The position numbers were made by a program, and so were the translations under genes. A DNA stretch of 64,000 nt, taken from assembly GCA_022823185.1 (NCBI GenBank), contig JAJDXQ010000002.1, positions 1-64,000 on the forward strand. Direction: 5' to 3'. Positions 32,244 through 41,815 of this stretch are shown here, in pieces; the first letter of the stretch is position 1; the number at the start of each line of letters is the position of its first letter. The notes under the pieces are model-generated. The model searched no databases and had not been told where the DNA came from. It saw only the letters and a list, made by a program, of their open reading frames with translations. This DNA is from Caldilineaceae bacterium. Lineage in GTDB: Bacteria > Chloroflexota > Anaerolineae > Caldilineales > Caldilineaceae.

Positions 32244-33126
32244 TCACCTTTCAGGGGGTGGGGTCCAGAACGGGGGCGGGATTCGGGCTACCTTTGGATT
32301 GATACAACAGTGCCACAGTGGTCAGATATCTGGACGGGAATTTGGGGCGAGCGGCGGGGAGAAGGGCACGTGACCTGCAGGGGAAGGGCGCGAGGGACGT
32401 GCTGGCGTTTTGATTGGAGGCTGGTTTCTGTGCGGAGGGGCTTGGGCGCCCACAAGGGGCGCCCCTACAGGGGGTCTGCGGATTTAAGGGAGGTGTGAGG
32501 GAAGCATGGGGCGAACAAGAGCACCGATCAGGGGAGCAGTGGTTCGCGGTAAGTGGTGGGGCGGGGCCTCAGGCGCGGGAGGAGAGGGGGGCAAAGGGCA
32601 CGGGGAACTGCGGGGGGTGGGGCGGGGGAAGCCTGCCCGCCGCGCTTGACGACCGATGCGCTCGCAGTCTGAATCAGGGATTTCGATCTGTATTTGGGTC
32701 ATTCCAACCTTTTCCTGGTTCAAAGAGCGGCGCCGGACCAATCGGTCGTCAGACGTCCGGGTACGTCTTCACCGCAATCCAATTGCTGAAACCAGTGACC
32801 TCGAAACCAGGGCCAGGCGCAAAGCTGGTTTTCCCCTCTGCGTTGTGAAGTCAACAAGGTGTCCATACTCGAACTTAACCCGTCTTGATGAATGCAGTCC
32901 AGAATGGGGGTGGTAAATCTCGATAGGACGGGATGAGAAGACTCAGGGAAGAGGAAGGAGGGAGTGTTACGTGACGGAAGCGGGGTCAGAAAAGGAGTCA
33001 GGGGGAGTAAGAAGGGCCAGCGGGTGAGCTGAACCAAGAGCCGAAGGATAGATCGGCGAGCTGGAGCTGGACATCTCGGCGCCGAGGACACATTCCATGC
33101 TCTCTTGGCGTCAAGGCTGGAAATCA
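32244..33126. other. Gene-poor stretch with a GC-rich hairpin repeat
   Basis: Nearly 900 bases without a convincing gene. At 32442-32468 TTGGGCGCCCACAAGGGGCG and the following CCCCTAC form a strong inverted repeat (GGGCGCCC and GGGGCGCCCC); such GGGCGCC-CACAAGG-CGCCCCTACA blocks are widespread intergenic repeats in environmental genomes. The rest is G-rich on the plus strand with no coding pattern. Confidence 0.4.
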
Positions 33127-33900
33127 CTACGCGGGGACACCGACAAGCCGGGGAATATCTTTAGGGCTTGACTTCTGGAAGTCCTTCAGTCCGGGATACT
33201 GCTTGTCGGCGTTGCGAGTGAGGAAAATGTGTTCTTTCTTGCCCAGCGCTTCCATTTCCTCGTGGACGATTAGACTGGTGAACAACAGTTCAGCCTTCTG
33301 AAATTCAAGAAGCGCAAGCGCGACGACCTTTGCCTTATCGTTGCCGCGGACTCCAAACACGAAAAAGTTCCAACTGTCTAGCTTCAGAGACCAGTCTACG
33401 CCGACAGGGTAATCAGGCAAGGGAAACTGATTGGCATTGGGAGAGAAGATTCTTAAATGGGATGTGACGTAGGCTTCCAGGTCATCGTAGAAGGCACTGC
33501 GCGTGATTTCTCGACTCCAATAGCGCATATTGCATACTTTCTGCGCGCAACCTGCGAACTGAAGTATGCTCTCGGCGAGTTTGTGGATGGGGGCGTCTAT
33601 ATAGAGGTTGCCCTCCTCATTGCCTACATCGCTATTGATGAGGATGCTGTCGAAAATCTGCTGCCGCGTGGGGGTGGAGATTTCGTAGGTGTAGGAAAGA
33701 CGCATAAGGGTCAGGCCGTAGTCGCAGATACGGACGTACCCATCCCCCTTTGGGCTGTCCTGCAGGTAGATCTCCACCATGTCCCCGTCTTCATGGTGGA
33801 TTGGAAGGATGAGCTGATGCTTGCCGGGGCGACGTTCGTAGAGGTCGAAACCGGCGGAGAGGGGCGTATTCAAGGATTCTCGAACGCTACGAATGTTCAT
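33127..33900 (-). CDS. DUF1828 domain protein
   Basis: A 257-residue protein. The N-terminal 90 residues match DUF1828: DGDMVEIYLQDSP, then GYVRICDYGLTLMRLSY, and the following helical part (TPTRQQIFDSIL). The C-terminal half resembles DUF1829, which commonly follows. The family is found in phages and accessory regions; its role is unknown. The start is ATG 33900. Fourteen bases of its start overlap the end of an upstream coding remnant, a sign that the two were once translated together. Codon use is less GC-rich than in the surrounding catabolic genes. Confidence 0.75.
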   Translation of the reverse strand: MNIRSVRESLNTPLSAGFDLYERRPGKHQLILPIHHEDGDMVEIYLQDSPKGDGYVRICDYGLTLMRLSYTYEISTPTRQQIFDSILINSDVGNEEGNLYIDAPIHKLAESILQFAGCAQKVCNMRYWSREITRSAFYDDLEAYVTSHLRIFSPNANQFPLPDYPVGVDWSLKLDSWNFFVFGVRGNDKAKVVALALLEFQKAELLFTSLIVHEEMEALGKKEHIFLTRNADKQYPGLKDFQKSSPKDIPRLVGVPA

Positions 33901-34099
33901 CGAAAAGCCTCGGTTGAAGCGCTTCGGGGAAGAACTCGGCGTAGTTTGTCACACCGACGTCCTCAAAGAAGATACGGAGAGCCTGCTCGAATGTACTGTA
34001 TCGGTTCGTAATTTCACGATTCTTCTCCTGACGCGCGGGCTGCGCAGCTGCGGGTTTCGCTGCGCTGAGAGTTGCTATACCAGTATTGTCATCTCTTGA
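33887..34099 (-). pseudogene. C-terminal remnant of a gene once coupled to the DUF1828 gene
   Basis: A frame open from a stop near 34100 to TAG at 33887 ends with protein-like sequence: NRYSTFEQALRIFFEDVGVT, then NYAEFFPEALQPRLF. No ATG, GTG or TTG precedes this part in frame, except a GTG inside it, so the 5' end appears deleted. The overlap of ATGAACATTCGTAG with the DUF1828 start is typical of coupled genes. Confidence 0.45.
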
Positions 34100-34367
34100 T
34101 TACCGGAATGAGCCATTTTCGTCCAAGCCCTGAAACGCTAACAGAAAAAGTGTTTGACCGCTCCTCGCCGCCGAAGGCGCAGCGCCTCGCCCATTCGGGT
34201 ACACGTTTTCCATAATCCCCAGAACAGCCCCGAGCAACGCCCGCACGATTCCTTCGCAGAGTCCGTCGACCTAAGAACCGCTTGCGGAAGCGCGGCTGCT
34301 TGTCCTCATTCCAGCGCCAGATTTACTGCAATTCTGAAATTTGCTGCAATTTCCAGGCCAGTTCCCC

Positions 34368-34396
34368 TTGACATACTAGAACAAATGTGCTAATAT
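34368..34396 (+). promoter_or_regulatory. Promoter for the two small membrane genes
   Basis: TTGACA (34368-34373) and TAATAT (34391-34396), 17 bases apart, in an otherwise AT-rich patch. The transcript would start near 34403 and reach the ATG at 34479 after about 75 bases. The rest of 34100-34478 contains nothing recognised. Confidence 0.7.
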
Positions 34397-34478
34397 GTCA
34401 GAATATCACATCGCAGACCGGCAGCCGCCGGCATCAATCGCAGATCAGTTGCTCGACGGAACTTCCAAGGAGCGAACC

Positions 34479-35087
34479 ATGAAAAACGACATCGCAAAGA
34501 CCTCGATCGGACGTGTTGCCCTCCTCTCCTCAAGGCCAATTCTGGCCCTGGTGGCGGCCATGTTCGTGGCCGACCTCCTCGGAAGCATGGGATGGGTCCA
34601 GGGCCGCATTCAGGGCGAAACGCTCTTCTATCTCTTCAACAACCCGATCTCGAACTGGGGCGTCATCATGACCATGCTCATCTGGATGCTCACCACCGGC
34701 ATCCAGATGGTGTCGAGCGGCATGGCCTATCGCGCCAAGACCAACCCCTACATGGCGGGCGTCGGCTTCTACGTCTGGCTGATCGGCTCGATTCTCGGCC
34801 GCAAAAGCCTGAAGTTCAACAGCGCCAACTACGGCTCGGTATTCACGATCGAGTACGGCAAGCTGGCCAAGGAGTGGTCGGGCATGTCCTTCCTGATCGC
34901 GCTCTACTGGCCGTCCCAGATTTTCGACATGGCGACCGACGCCAGCTTCTATCTGACCACGCCGCTGCGGGCTTTCAACCTCTTTTTTGCCTTCTCGTCC
35001 CTGGTCTCGGAACAGCTGGCCTACATGGCGAGCGCCGCCAAAACACTGGGCGACGAGGCCCTGGAGGAGATGCGTGGCTACCTATAG
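34479..35087 (+). CDS. Membrane protein, unknown function
   Basis: A 202-residue protein with about four hydrophobic segments (roughly 18-38, 55-78, 90-110, 165-185). The Arg/Lys-rich stretch AKTNPYMAG and GRKSLKFNSANYGSV lie between them. No family is recognised. The start is ATG 34479, with AAGGAG eight bases upstream; an in-frame ATG at 34395 sits on the promoter's transcription start and is unlikely. It is followed by an overlapping membrane gene. Confidence 0.65.
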   Translation: MKNDIAKTSIGRVALLSSRPILALVAAMFVADLLGSMGWVQGRIQGETLFYLFNNPISNWGVIMTMLIWMLTTGIQMVSSGMAYRAKTNPYMAGVGFYVWLIGSILGRKSLKFNSANYGSVFTIEYGKLAKEWSGMSFLIALYWPSQIFDMATDASFYLTTPLRAFNLFFAFSSLVSEQLAYMASAAKTLGDEALEEMRGYL

Positions 35088-35517
35088 ATCCCTCCTACAG
35101 CAGGACCGCGGCTGGGGCCTCTTCTGCCAGATGTCGGTCGCGCCGCTGGTTGCGGGCACGCTGGAATGGCTCGTCGCGGTCGGCGCCTGCTGGTTCATCG
35201 GCGCCCCCTACGCCGCGCCGTGGACCTGGCTGGCGCACCTGGCCGCCGCCTACCCCCGGGTGGGCGCGGCCACGGGACTGCGGGCGATTTCACTTGTCTG
35301 GGCGGGATGGGAGTTCCTGCGCACCGGCATGGAGTGGGGTCAGCTTACTCCTTACCTGTGGTTCGTCCTGATCACCGCGCTGGCCGCGGCGCCGCACCGC
35401 TGGGGCGTCTGGGCCGCGCGCATCGCCGTGCATGGCCTCGCGCTCTGGTTCATCCTCCAGATTGATCACATCTCAGGCCTCATCGGCCTCGTTGGCCTGC
35501 TTCTGCTCCTAATCTGA
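35074..35517 (+). CDS. Membrane protein, unknown function, coupled to the preceding gene
   Basis: A 147-residue Trp-rich protein with about four hydrophobic segments and the C-terminus IGLVGLLLLLI. The start is GTG 35074, with GGAGGAG five bases upstream; it overlaps the end of the previous gene by 14 bases, so translation is coupled. Without the GTG the frame would lack a ribosome site. The two proteins may form one complex (inference). Confidence 0.65.
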   Translation: MATYRSLLQQDRGWGLFCQMSVAPLVAGTLEWLVAVGACWFIGAPYAAPWTWLAHLAAAYPRVGAATGLRAISLVWAGWEFLRTGMEWGQLTPYLWFVLITALAAAPHRWGVWAARIAVHGLALWFILQIDHISGLIGLVGLLLLLI

Positions 35518-35551
35518 CCTTCCGCGCAAGCTGCGTCGTCGTCACTGTCCA

Positions 35552-36751
35552 CTATCCACCGGCCACCGCTTCCGCCTCCGGCATGACCACCTCGTAGCCC
35601 TGGCGGTTGTTGGCCGATTCACGGGCCCACAGGCAGGTCAGGGCGCTGAGTATGCCCGCCCCGATCGGGCTGCGCGAGGGCCGGCGGTCCCGCATCGCCA
35701 TCAGAAAGTCAAAGCTCAGCTCGCGGTCGCCGCCGAAATGGGGCATGTCCCCGCTGAAGTCGATCGTCTCCACCACCGGCGATGTGTGGCTGAAGATCTT
35801 GATATAGTTTTCATTCCAGTTGAACTCGATAATGCCGCGATAACCATAGAGACGGGCGCCGCGGCGGGCGCCGCGATAGCGGGTAAAGAAGTTCTGCGTG
35901 TAGCTGGCCTGGACGCCATTTTCATATTCCAACATGCAGGCGCCATTGTCCTGAAGCTGATGCCCCTCGGAAAAGACACAGAACTGGTCGTCGCGGTAGA
36001 CCTGCTCCTCGGCAAAGCGCACGCGACCGCCCTCAAAGCCGGTGCGGAAGCGCACAAAGGGGCTCTCCGGGCAAGTCTCCTGCTCGGCGCAGTCCCTGCA
36101 CTGCAGATCCCACGGTTTGTCGCCGCCGTAGACGCGGCGGGAATTCATCGCGCTCACCCAGCGCGGGCGGGCGTCGAGCAGATAGTTGATATAGTCCACG
36201 TCGTGCGTGAACTTCTGCAGCCACAGCCCGCCGTCCAAGTCGTAGTTGCGGTACCAGCTTCTGAAGTAGACGCTGCCGTAGCCGACATCGTTGAACGCGA
36301 CCACCTGCTCGATACTGCCGACCTGGTCCGATTCGATGATCTCCCGCACCTTCTGGGCCACCGGGCTCAGCCGCAGCGGGAAAGAGACCACGGTGGGCGC
36401 GCTGTAGTCCCTATAGGCCGCGTGCAGGCGGCGCACCTCGTCGAACGTGATTGCGACCGGCTTTTCCAGGAAGAGCGGGAGCTGCGCGGGCGCGACCTTG
36501 AGCGCCATCTCCGTGTGCAAATTGCAGCGAGTCCCGATCATGATGCCGTCCAGCTCGTCGGCTGCGGCCAGCAGCTCGTCCGCCGAGTTGTAGAAACGGG
36601 CGTCGGAGAGAAAAGGATCGTTCGCGGCCTGGATGCGGTCGCTGCCCGGGTCGGCAATAGCCGTTACCCGGTAGGGGATGTCGAAAATGTCCAGCCCCTT
36701 GGCCATGCCGGCAATGCGGCGGCCATATCCGATGATGCCTACGCGTAACAT
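35552..36751 (-). CDS. Gfo/Idh/MocA family oxidoreductase
   Basis: A 399-residue NAD(P)-dependent dehydrogenase, longer than usual. The Rossmann motif is GIIGYGRRIAGMA (GxGxxxA), EKP appears in LFLEKPVAIT near residue 97, and the catalytic region is LQKFTHDVDYINYLL near 180. A Cys cluster, CRDCAEQETC near 220-230, is an addition typical of a subset with a probable metal site. The start is ATG 36751 with AAAGGAG upstream. It is preceded by an M20 peptidase gene with 82 bases between. Confidence 0.92.
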   Translation of the reverse strand: MLRVGIIGYGRRIAGMAKGLDIFDIPYRVTAIADPGSDRIQAANDPFLSDARFYNSADELLAAADELDGIMIGTRCNLHTEMALKVAPAQLPLFLEKPVAITFDEVRRLHAAYRDYSAPTVVSFPLRLSPVAQKVREIIESDQVGSIEQVVAFNDVGYGSVYFRSWYRNYDLDGGLWLQKFTHDVDYINYLLDARPRWVSAMNSRRVYGGDKPWDLQCRDCAEQETCPESPFVRFRTGFEGGRVRFAEEQVYRDDQFCVFSEGHQLQDNGACMLEYENGVQASYTQNFFTRYRGARRGARLYGYRGIIEFNWNENYIKIFSHTSPVVETIDFSGDMPHFGGDRELSFDFLMAMRDRRPSRSPIGAGILSALTCLWARESANNRQGYEVVMPEAEAVAGG

Positions 36752-36833
36752 GAGTGCTCCTTTCAACTTTGTCGGTTTCTGTAATTGGCTCGCTGGGGTG
36801 ATGCCGCTGGCAATCCGGCTGCTGTGAAACGTC

Positions 36834-38216
36834 TCAACCCTCCTCACCCAGACAGGCCAGCGCCGCGGCGCCGGTGCGTATGCCGGCGACGAAGCGCTCT
36901 ACCTCCAGGTTTTCATTCGGCGCATGGTTGGCCTCGTCATGGTTGGCATAGGGCGTGGTAAAGGAGTGAACGCCCAGAACCTTGGTCCAGACATAGTCGG
37001 GCAGGCTCCCGCCCATCGCCGGAATGAGGAGGGGATCGACACCCTGGGCCGCGCGAAAGGCCCGTCGCAGCGGCTGCGTGTAGGGCGAGTCCAGCGGTGT
37101 ACGCGAAGGCTCCATGCCGCCCTGGCGGATCACCTCGACCTCCGGCGCATGGCGGCGAACATGCGCCTCCACCTTGTCCAGAATTTCGTCAACGCGCTGG
37201 TTTTCGATCAGGCGCATGTCGCACTTCACCGTCGCCTGATGCGGCAGCACCGTCTTCATTCCCGGCCCGCCGTACCCGCCATGAAATCCGTTGATCGTAA
37301 AGGTCGGCCACGCCGCGAGGCGGTCGAAAAAAGGCCGGTCCTGCGGCTCATCCAGCCGGGTCAGGCCGGCCCCTGCCATCACCGCCGCGACATCCACCGG
37401 CAGCGCGTCCAGCGCCTCACGTTCCAGCTCGCTCAGCGGCGCGACGTTGTCGTAGAATCCGTCGATTGTCATGGCGCCGCGGCTGTCCTTCATCGTCGCC
37501 AGCAGATGGACCAGCGTCCAGATCGGGTTGGGCGCGACGCCGCCCCAGTTGCCTGAATGACAATCGCGCGCCCCATGTTCCACTCGCAGCTCGAACGACG
37601 CGATCCCGCGCGGGCCGAACTTGATGCAGGGCCGCCCGCTCTCATGCACAGGGCCGTCCGCGGTGATCACCAGGTCGGCGTCGGCAAGAAGGCCCCGATG
37701 CGCCCGCACAAAGTCGCTGATATGCGGGCTGCCGACCTCCTCCTCGCCCTCCAGCAGGACGATGACGTTGCACGGCAGGCCGCCGGTGACCGCCAGCCAG
37801 GACTCAATCGCCAGAAGCTGGGCCAGATGCTGCCCCTTGTTGTCGCCCACGCCCCGCCCCCAGATGCGCCCATCCCGGATTTCCGGCTCAAACGGCGGCG
37901 AGTCCCATGCGTCCAAAGGATCCGGCGGCTGCACGTCGTAGTGGCCGTAGAGCAGCACGGTCGGCGCGTTCGGGCTCTCCCCATAGCGGCCGTAAACGAA
38001 GGGCCAGCCCGCGCCTTCCAGCAACCGCGCCTCCATCCCCAGCCCCTGCAGATAGCCGAACAGGAACTCGGCAGTCTCCCGGATGCCGACCCCGTGCGCG
38101 CTGATGCTGGGCCGGGCAACATAGGCCAGCAGGCGGTCGATAAACGCCTGCCGGTGGGCGTCGACATAGGCGAATACCCCCGCCAGTTCGGGCGGGTAGC
38201 TCTCCTTTGCGGTCAA
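36834..38216 (-). CDS. M20-family metallopeptidase (dipeptidase-like)
   Basis: A 460-residue di-zinc amidohydrolase or dipeptidase. Metal-ligand blocks are GHYDVQP (H92, D94), GRGVGDNKG (bridging D125) and the catalytic glutamates EGEEEVGS (about 156-163); the dimerisation domain follows around 200-350. The start is TTG 38216 with AGGAGG six bases upstream; no ATG is in frame nearby, and the open frame upstream is chance-like. It may hydrolyse N-acyl or dipeptide derivatives; the substrate is unknown. It is in an operon with the dehydrogenase downstream. Confidence 0.9.
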   Translation of the reverse strand: MTAKESYPPELAGVFAYVDAHRQAFIDRLLAYVARPSISAHGVGIRETAEFLFGYLQGLGMEARLLEGAGWPFVYGRYGESPNAPTVLLYGHYDVQPPDPLDAWDSPPFEPEIRDGRIWGRGVGDNKGQHLAQLLAIESWLAVTGGLPCNVIVLLEGEEEVGSPHISDFVRAHRGLLADADLVITADGPVHESGRPCIKFGPRGIASFELRVEHGARDCHSGNWGGVAPNPIWTLVHLLATMKDSRGAMTIDGFYDNVAPLSELEREALDALPVDVAAVMAGAGLTRLDEPQDRPFFDRLAAWPTFTINGFHGGYGGPGMKTVLPHQATVKCDMRLIENQRVDEILDKVEAHVRRHAPEVEVIRQGGMEPSRTPLDSPYTQPLRRAFRAAQGVDPLLIPAMGGSLPDYVWTKVLGVHSFTTPYANHDEANHAPNENLEVERFVAGIRTGAAALACLGEEG

Positions 38217-38422
38217 TCGTTTCCTCCTCAAGGCGCAGACCCCGGCGCAAAGTTCCTGGCCGGCCGTTTGCGCTTTTCGGGATTTTCTGATGATATGTAC
38301 CGGCGGGAACGCCCCGATTTTACAGTAAGTCTCGCGAATGTCAACCCGGCGGCCCTCAGCCTTGGCCCGTTGCCGGTTGCAGGCCGCAGCACCGTCCACC
38401 GATCACCGAATGGAGTCTTCCC

Positions 38423-39286
38423 ATGAGATTAGGCGTTGTCGGCATGTTGCCCCCGGATCCCGCCGATATCCACGGCCCGCATCTGGTTGCCATCCGCGAC
38501 CTGGGACTGACGGGGGGCGCCCTCTCCGTGTCTGCCGCCGGTTCGCCGCCGGCCTCCGCGCCGGTCTGGCAGCGCGTGCGGCGGCTGTTCGCGGATGAAG
38601 GCATGGACCTTGTGCAGGTCGGCATTGGTTTTAGGGAATGTCTTTTCGACCCGGACGACGAAGCGCGGCGGCGGCTGTTGGAGAATATCCGCCGCGGCTT
38701 TGGCGTCGCACGCGAGTTGGGCGGTCATGTCGCCCTCATTCGCACCGGAAGCTTGAGCCCCAACGGCTCTTACAGCCCCCACCGGGAAAACCACCGGCCG
38801 GGGCGCCGCGCCCAGCTGGTGGAATCTCTCGCCTGGCTGGCCGAGGCTGCCGAAGCAGTTGGCCAGACTGTCGCTGTCGAAACGCACGTGCTGACGATCA
38901 TGAACTCACCCGAGTTCAACCGCGCCGTCATCCGTGATGTGGGCAGCCCGCGTATGCGGCTGGTGATGGACTATGTGAACCACTTCCAGACGCTGCACCA
39001 GGTTTATGACAGCAGGCCGCGGCTCCAACACATCTTCGAATGCATGGGGCCAATCAGCGCGATTGCGCACTGTAAGGATATCAGCGTGCGCGACGGATTT
39101 GTGGTTCATATGGATGAAGAGATTCCGGGCGAAGGGGAACTGAACCTGGCCACTGCGTTGCGTCTCTGGCACAACGAGCATCCCGACGGCTACATGATGC
39201 TCGAACACCTGCCCAACGAGAAGTATCCCCTTGCCGCGGCCAACGTGCATCGCATCCTGGAGAGGGAAGGGATCCCCGTCCATTAG
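38423..39286 (+). CDS. Sugar-isomerase-like TIM barrel (xylose isomerase-like / AP endonuclease 2 family)
   Basis: A 287-residue TIM barrel. Candidate metal ligands fall at the expected strand ends: E153 (AVETHVLT), D183 (VMDYVNHFQ), H216 (AHCKDI) and E261 (MLEHLPNEK). The pattern is that of sugar phosphate isomerases/epimerases, with some resemblance to mannonate dehydratase-type enzymes. The start is ATG 38423 with GGAG upstream. It is divergent from the M20 gene and convergent to the sulfatase; the sugar context supports a catabolic role. Confidence 0.8.
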   Translation: MRLGVVGMLPPDPADIHGPHLVAIRDLGLTGGALSVSAAGSPPASAPVWQRVRRLFADEGMDLVQVGIGFRECLFDPDDEARRRLLENIRRGFGVARELGGHVALIRTGSLSPNGSYSPHRENHRPGRRAQLVESLAWLAEAAEAVGQTVAVETHVLTIMNSPEFNRAVIRDVGSPRMRLVMDYVNHFQTLHQVYDSRPRLQHIFECMGPISAIAHCKDISVRDGFVVHMDEEIPGEGELNLATALRLWHNEHPDGYMMLEHLPNEKYPLAAANVHRILEREGIPVH

Positions 39287-39329
39287 AGCCGGCGTTTAAC
39301 CATCGGCCGCTCAACCATCCGCCGCTCGC

Positions 39330-40796
39330 TCACCGCGCCCGATACCGCCCCGCGTCGACCAGCGTCGGGCTTTGCGGCATACCGCTCACCAGCGCCCCGT
39401 TTTGAACAAACCCCTCCTCGCGCCCGTCCAGCTCCGCGATCAACCGCTCGCGCCAGAAGGCAACGCGCTGCGGGCGCGCCGCGGCCAGGTCATGCATCTC
39501 CGTGGGATCCGCGACCAGGTCGAACAGAAGCTCGCGCCCGCTCTGGCTGAACCAGACGTACTTCTCGCGGCCGTCCGTCACCCACTGGTTGGAATCAGCG
39601 TTCATGAAGTGCTCGCCGTGCAGATGCTCGCGCCAGCCATCGGTCTCCCCGCGCGCCAGCGGCAGTATACTCCGCCCGTCAACGTGCGCGGGCGTGTCGC
39701 ATCCGGCGAGATCGCAGAAGGTCGGCAGCAGGTCGCGTAGCTCGACCACCTGGTCGACCTGTTGCAGGGGCTCATCGGCCTGCCTCGCCTGGTGGTGCGG
39801 GCTGCCCGCGTGCGGCAGCCGCAGAATGAACGGCAGGCGCGCCGAGCTGTCAAAGGGATAGCCCTTGGCGACGTGGTTGTGGTCGTAGAGCATCTCACCA
39901 TGGTCGGCGGTGAACACGATCGCGGTATTGCCCAGCTCCCCGTTCTCAAACAGCGCCTGAAAGACGCGGTTGAGGCTGTAATCGATATGGCTGATCTGGG
40001 CGTAGTAGGCCCGCCGCGCATAGTCGCGCTGCGCCGCATCCGTCGGGATCGGGCTGTCCAGCCCCCGCACCGGCAGGCTGTCCGGCGCCCAGTCCCCCAT
40101 TACCGGGTCCGGCAGCGGCTTGGTCATGTAGCGGTCCATAAACGCTTCCGGCGGGTCCAACGGGGGGTGCGGCCGGTGGTAGGAGAGCATCAGGAAGAAC
40201 GGTTTGGTCGGGTCGCGGCGGCGCAGAAAGTCGATGCCCATCGTCGTGACCCAGCTGGTCGGGTGAAGCATCTCCTCGTACACCCAGGGCCGCGCCGCGT
40301 AGCCATTGCAGCCCACGCCGGTATCGATGTAGTCCGCGTCCGGGCCAAGCCGCTCTCGCAGCCACGGCGTGTAGTCGTCAACCAGCCCGTAGTCGTCCCG
40401 CTTGGAACGCTCGCGATGCAGGTAGCCGTCGTGCAGGAGGACGTTGTGGAAGCCCATCAGATTGCGCGAGGGATGCGTGTGCATCTTGCCGACACACTGT
40501 GTATGGTAGCCCGCGTCGGCCAGCAGCCCGGGCATTGTGCAGTCGTAATGCCAGTCGATCTGGTCGTTATAGCCGACAAATCCGGTATGCCGCTGGTTCA
40601 GGCCGGTGAAGATCGTCGCCCGCGCCGGCACGCAGGTGGGCGTGGCCGCATAGGCCTGCGTGAAGTTGATGCCCTCACGGGCCAGTCTGTCCAGGTGGGG
40701 CGTCTCCGCGACGGGATGCCCCGTCAGACTGAGCGCGTCGGCCCGCCACTGGTCTACGCAGATGAATAGAATGTTGGGCCGGCTGTCTGCTGGCAT
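39330..40796 (-). CDS. Sulfatase (formylglycine-dependent)
   Basis: A 488-residue type I sulfatase. The N-terminal metal site is NILFICVDQWRAD; the cysteine that is converted to formylglycine is C55 in TCVPARATIFTG (C-x-P-x-R). FTADHGEMLYDH near 290-302 supplies the second metal site. Maturation needs a formylglycine-generating enzyme, which is not in this window. It could remove sulfate from sulfated polysaccharides or from a small molecule such as choline sulfate. No signal peptide is evident, so it should act in the cytoplasm. It heads nothing in this strand but is followed by importer 3. Confidence 0.93.
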   Translation of the reverse strand: MPADSRPNILFICVDQWRADALSLTGHPVAETPHLDRLAREGINFTQAYAATPTCVPARATIFTGLNQRHTGFVGYNDQIDWHYDCTMPGLLADAGYHTQCVGKMHTHPSRNLMGFHNVLLHDGYLHRERSKRDDYGLVDDYTPWLRERLGPDADYIDTGVGCNGYAARPWVYEEMLHPTSWVTTMGIDFLRRRDPTKPFFLMLSYHRPHPPLDPPEAFMDRYMTKPLPDPVMGDWAPDSLPVRGLDSPIPTDAAQRDYARRAYYAQISHIDYSLNRVFQALFENGELGNTAIVFTADHGEMLYDHNHVAKGYPFDSSARLPFILRLPHAGSPHHQARQADEPLQQVDQVVELRDLLPTFCDLAGCDTPAHVDGRSILPLARGETDGWREHLHGEHFMNADSNQWVTDGREKYVWFSQSGRELLFDLVADPTEMHDLAAARPQRVAFWRERLIAELDGREEGFVQNGALVSGMPQSPTLVDAGRYRAR

Positions 40797-40890
40797 GGTT
40801 CTTCACCTCGGATTGATGGGGATTGAAGTTGTTGGGCGAGAGAGCCGCCGGTCAGAAGAGGAGATGGGCCGCGCACCGCGAGCCACCAGA

Positions 40891-41787
40891 TTATCCCTTC
40901 AGGCCGGTTATGGAGATGCCCTCGACGAAGGTGCGCTGGACGAAGAAGTAGAGGATGATGACCGGCGCCACCGTGGCCGTGCTGGCCGCCATCATGTACG
41001 GCCACATCAACTCTTCCTGGAACATGGTGCGGAACTGTTGCAGGCCGAGCGCGATCGGATACAGGGACTCGTTGTTGAGGTAGATCAGCGGTCCGATATA
41101 GTTGTCCCAGGCGAACATGAATTGGAGCAGGCCGATGACCGCCAGCGCCGGCTTGGCCAGAGGCAGAATGATACGGATGAGTATGCCCAGTTCCGTGCAG
41201 CCGTCGACGCGAGCGGCATCGGACAGTTCGCTGGGGATGGTGAGGAAGAACTGGCGCAGCAGAAAGGTATAGTAGGCGTTCACGCCAAGGAAAGTCGGGA
41301 CAATGAGAGGCAGGTACGTGTTGAGCCAGCCAAGATTCTTAAAGGTGAGATAGAGCGGGATCATGCGCACCTGGAACGGGATCATCATCGTCGAAAGGCA
41401 GATGATGAAGAAGATATCCCGTCCGGGCCAGCGGATGCGGGCGAAGCCGTAGGCGACCAGCGTATTCGAAATCAGCGCGCCGGCCACCGCGCCAAGAGCG
41501 TATCGCAACGTATTATAGGTATAGACGCCGAAGGGGCGGGAGGAGAGCGCCTCCGGGTAGTTGACAAGGCGAAAGGGATTGGGAAACCAGGTCGGCGGGA
41601 CGGTGTAAACCTGGGGGTCGGTTTTGAACGAGGTTGAAAGCATCCACAACAGAGGCCCGGCGAAGATGAGCGCCAGAACGACCATCATCACGTAGAAGAG
41701 CGCGCGTTGCGCAATCTTTAAGAGCGGTCGCTGCTTGAGCGAAGTGTGTTGTATTGGTCTGCTGGCGATAGATTCGGCTTGTTGCAT
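40891..41787 (-). CDS. Carbohydrate ABC importer, permease (MalG type), cassette 3
   Basis: A 298-residue permease with a basic N-terminus of about 30 residues and six helices. The EAA loop reads SDAARVDGCTELGILIRIILP (about 205-225); the Ala-to-Asp change at its first position is tolerated in this group. The C-terminus is FVEGISITGLKG, typical for MalG-type proteins. The start is ATG 41787 with no strong ribosome site. It is separated from its partner by 28 bases. Confidence 0.92.
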   Translation of the reverse strand: MQQAESIASRPIQHTSLKQRPLLKIAQRALFYVMMVVLALIFAGPLLWMLSTSFKTDPQVYTVPPTWFPNPFRLVNYPEALSSRPFGVYTYNTLRYALGAVAGALISNTLVAYGFARIRWPGRDIFFIICLSTMMIPFQVRMIPLYLTFKNLGWLNTYLPLIVPTFLGVNAYYTFLLRQFFLTIPSELSDAARVDGCTELGILIRIILPLAKPALAVIGLLQFMFAWDNYIGPLIYLNNESLYPIALGLQQFRTMFQEELMWPYMMAASTATVAPVIILYFFVQRTFVEGISITGLKG

Positions 41788-41815
41788 CGTTGTGGCGGAC
41801 GGTTGACCTTAGCGG

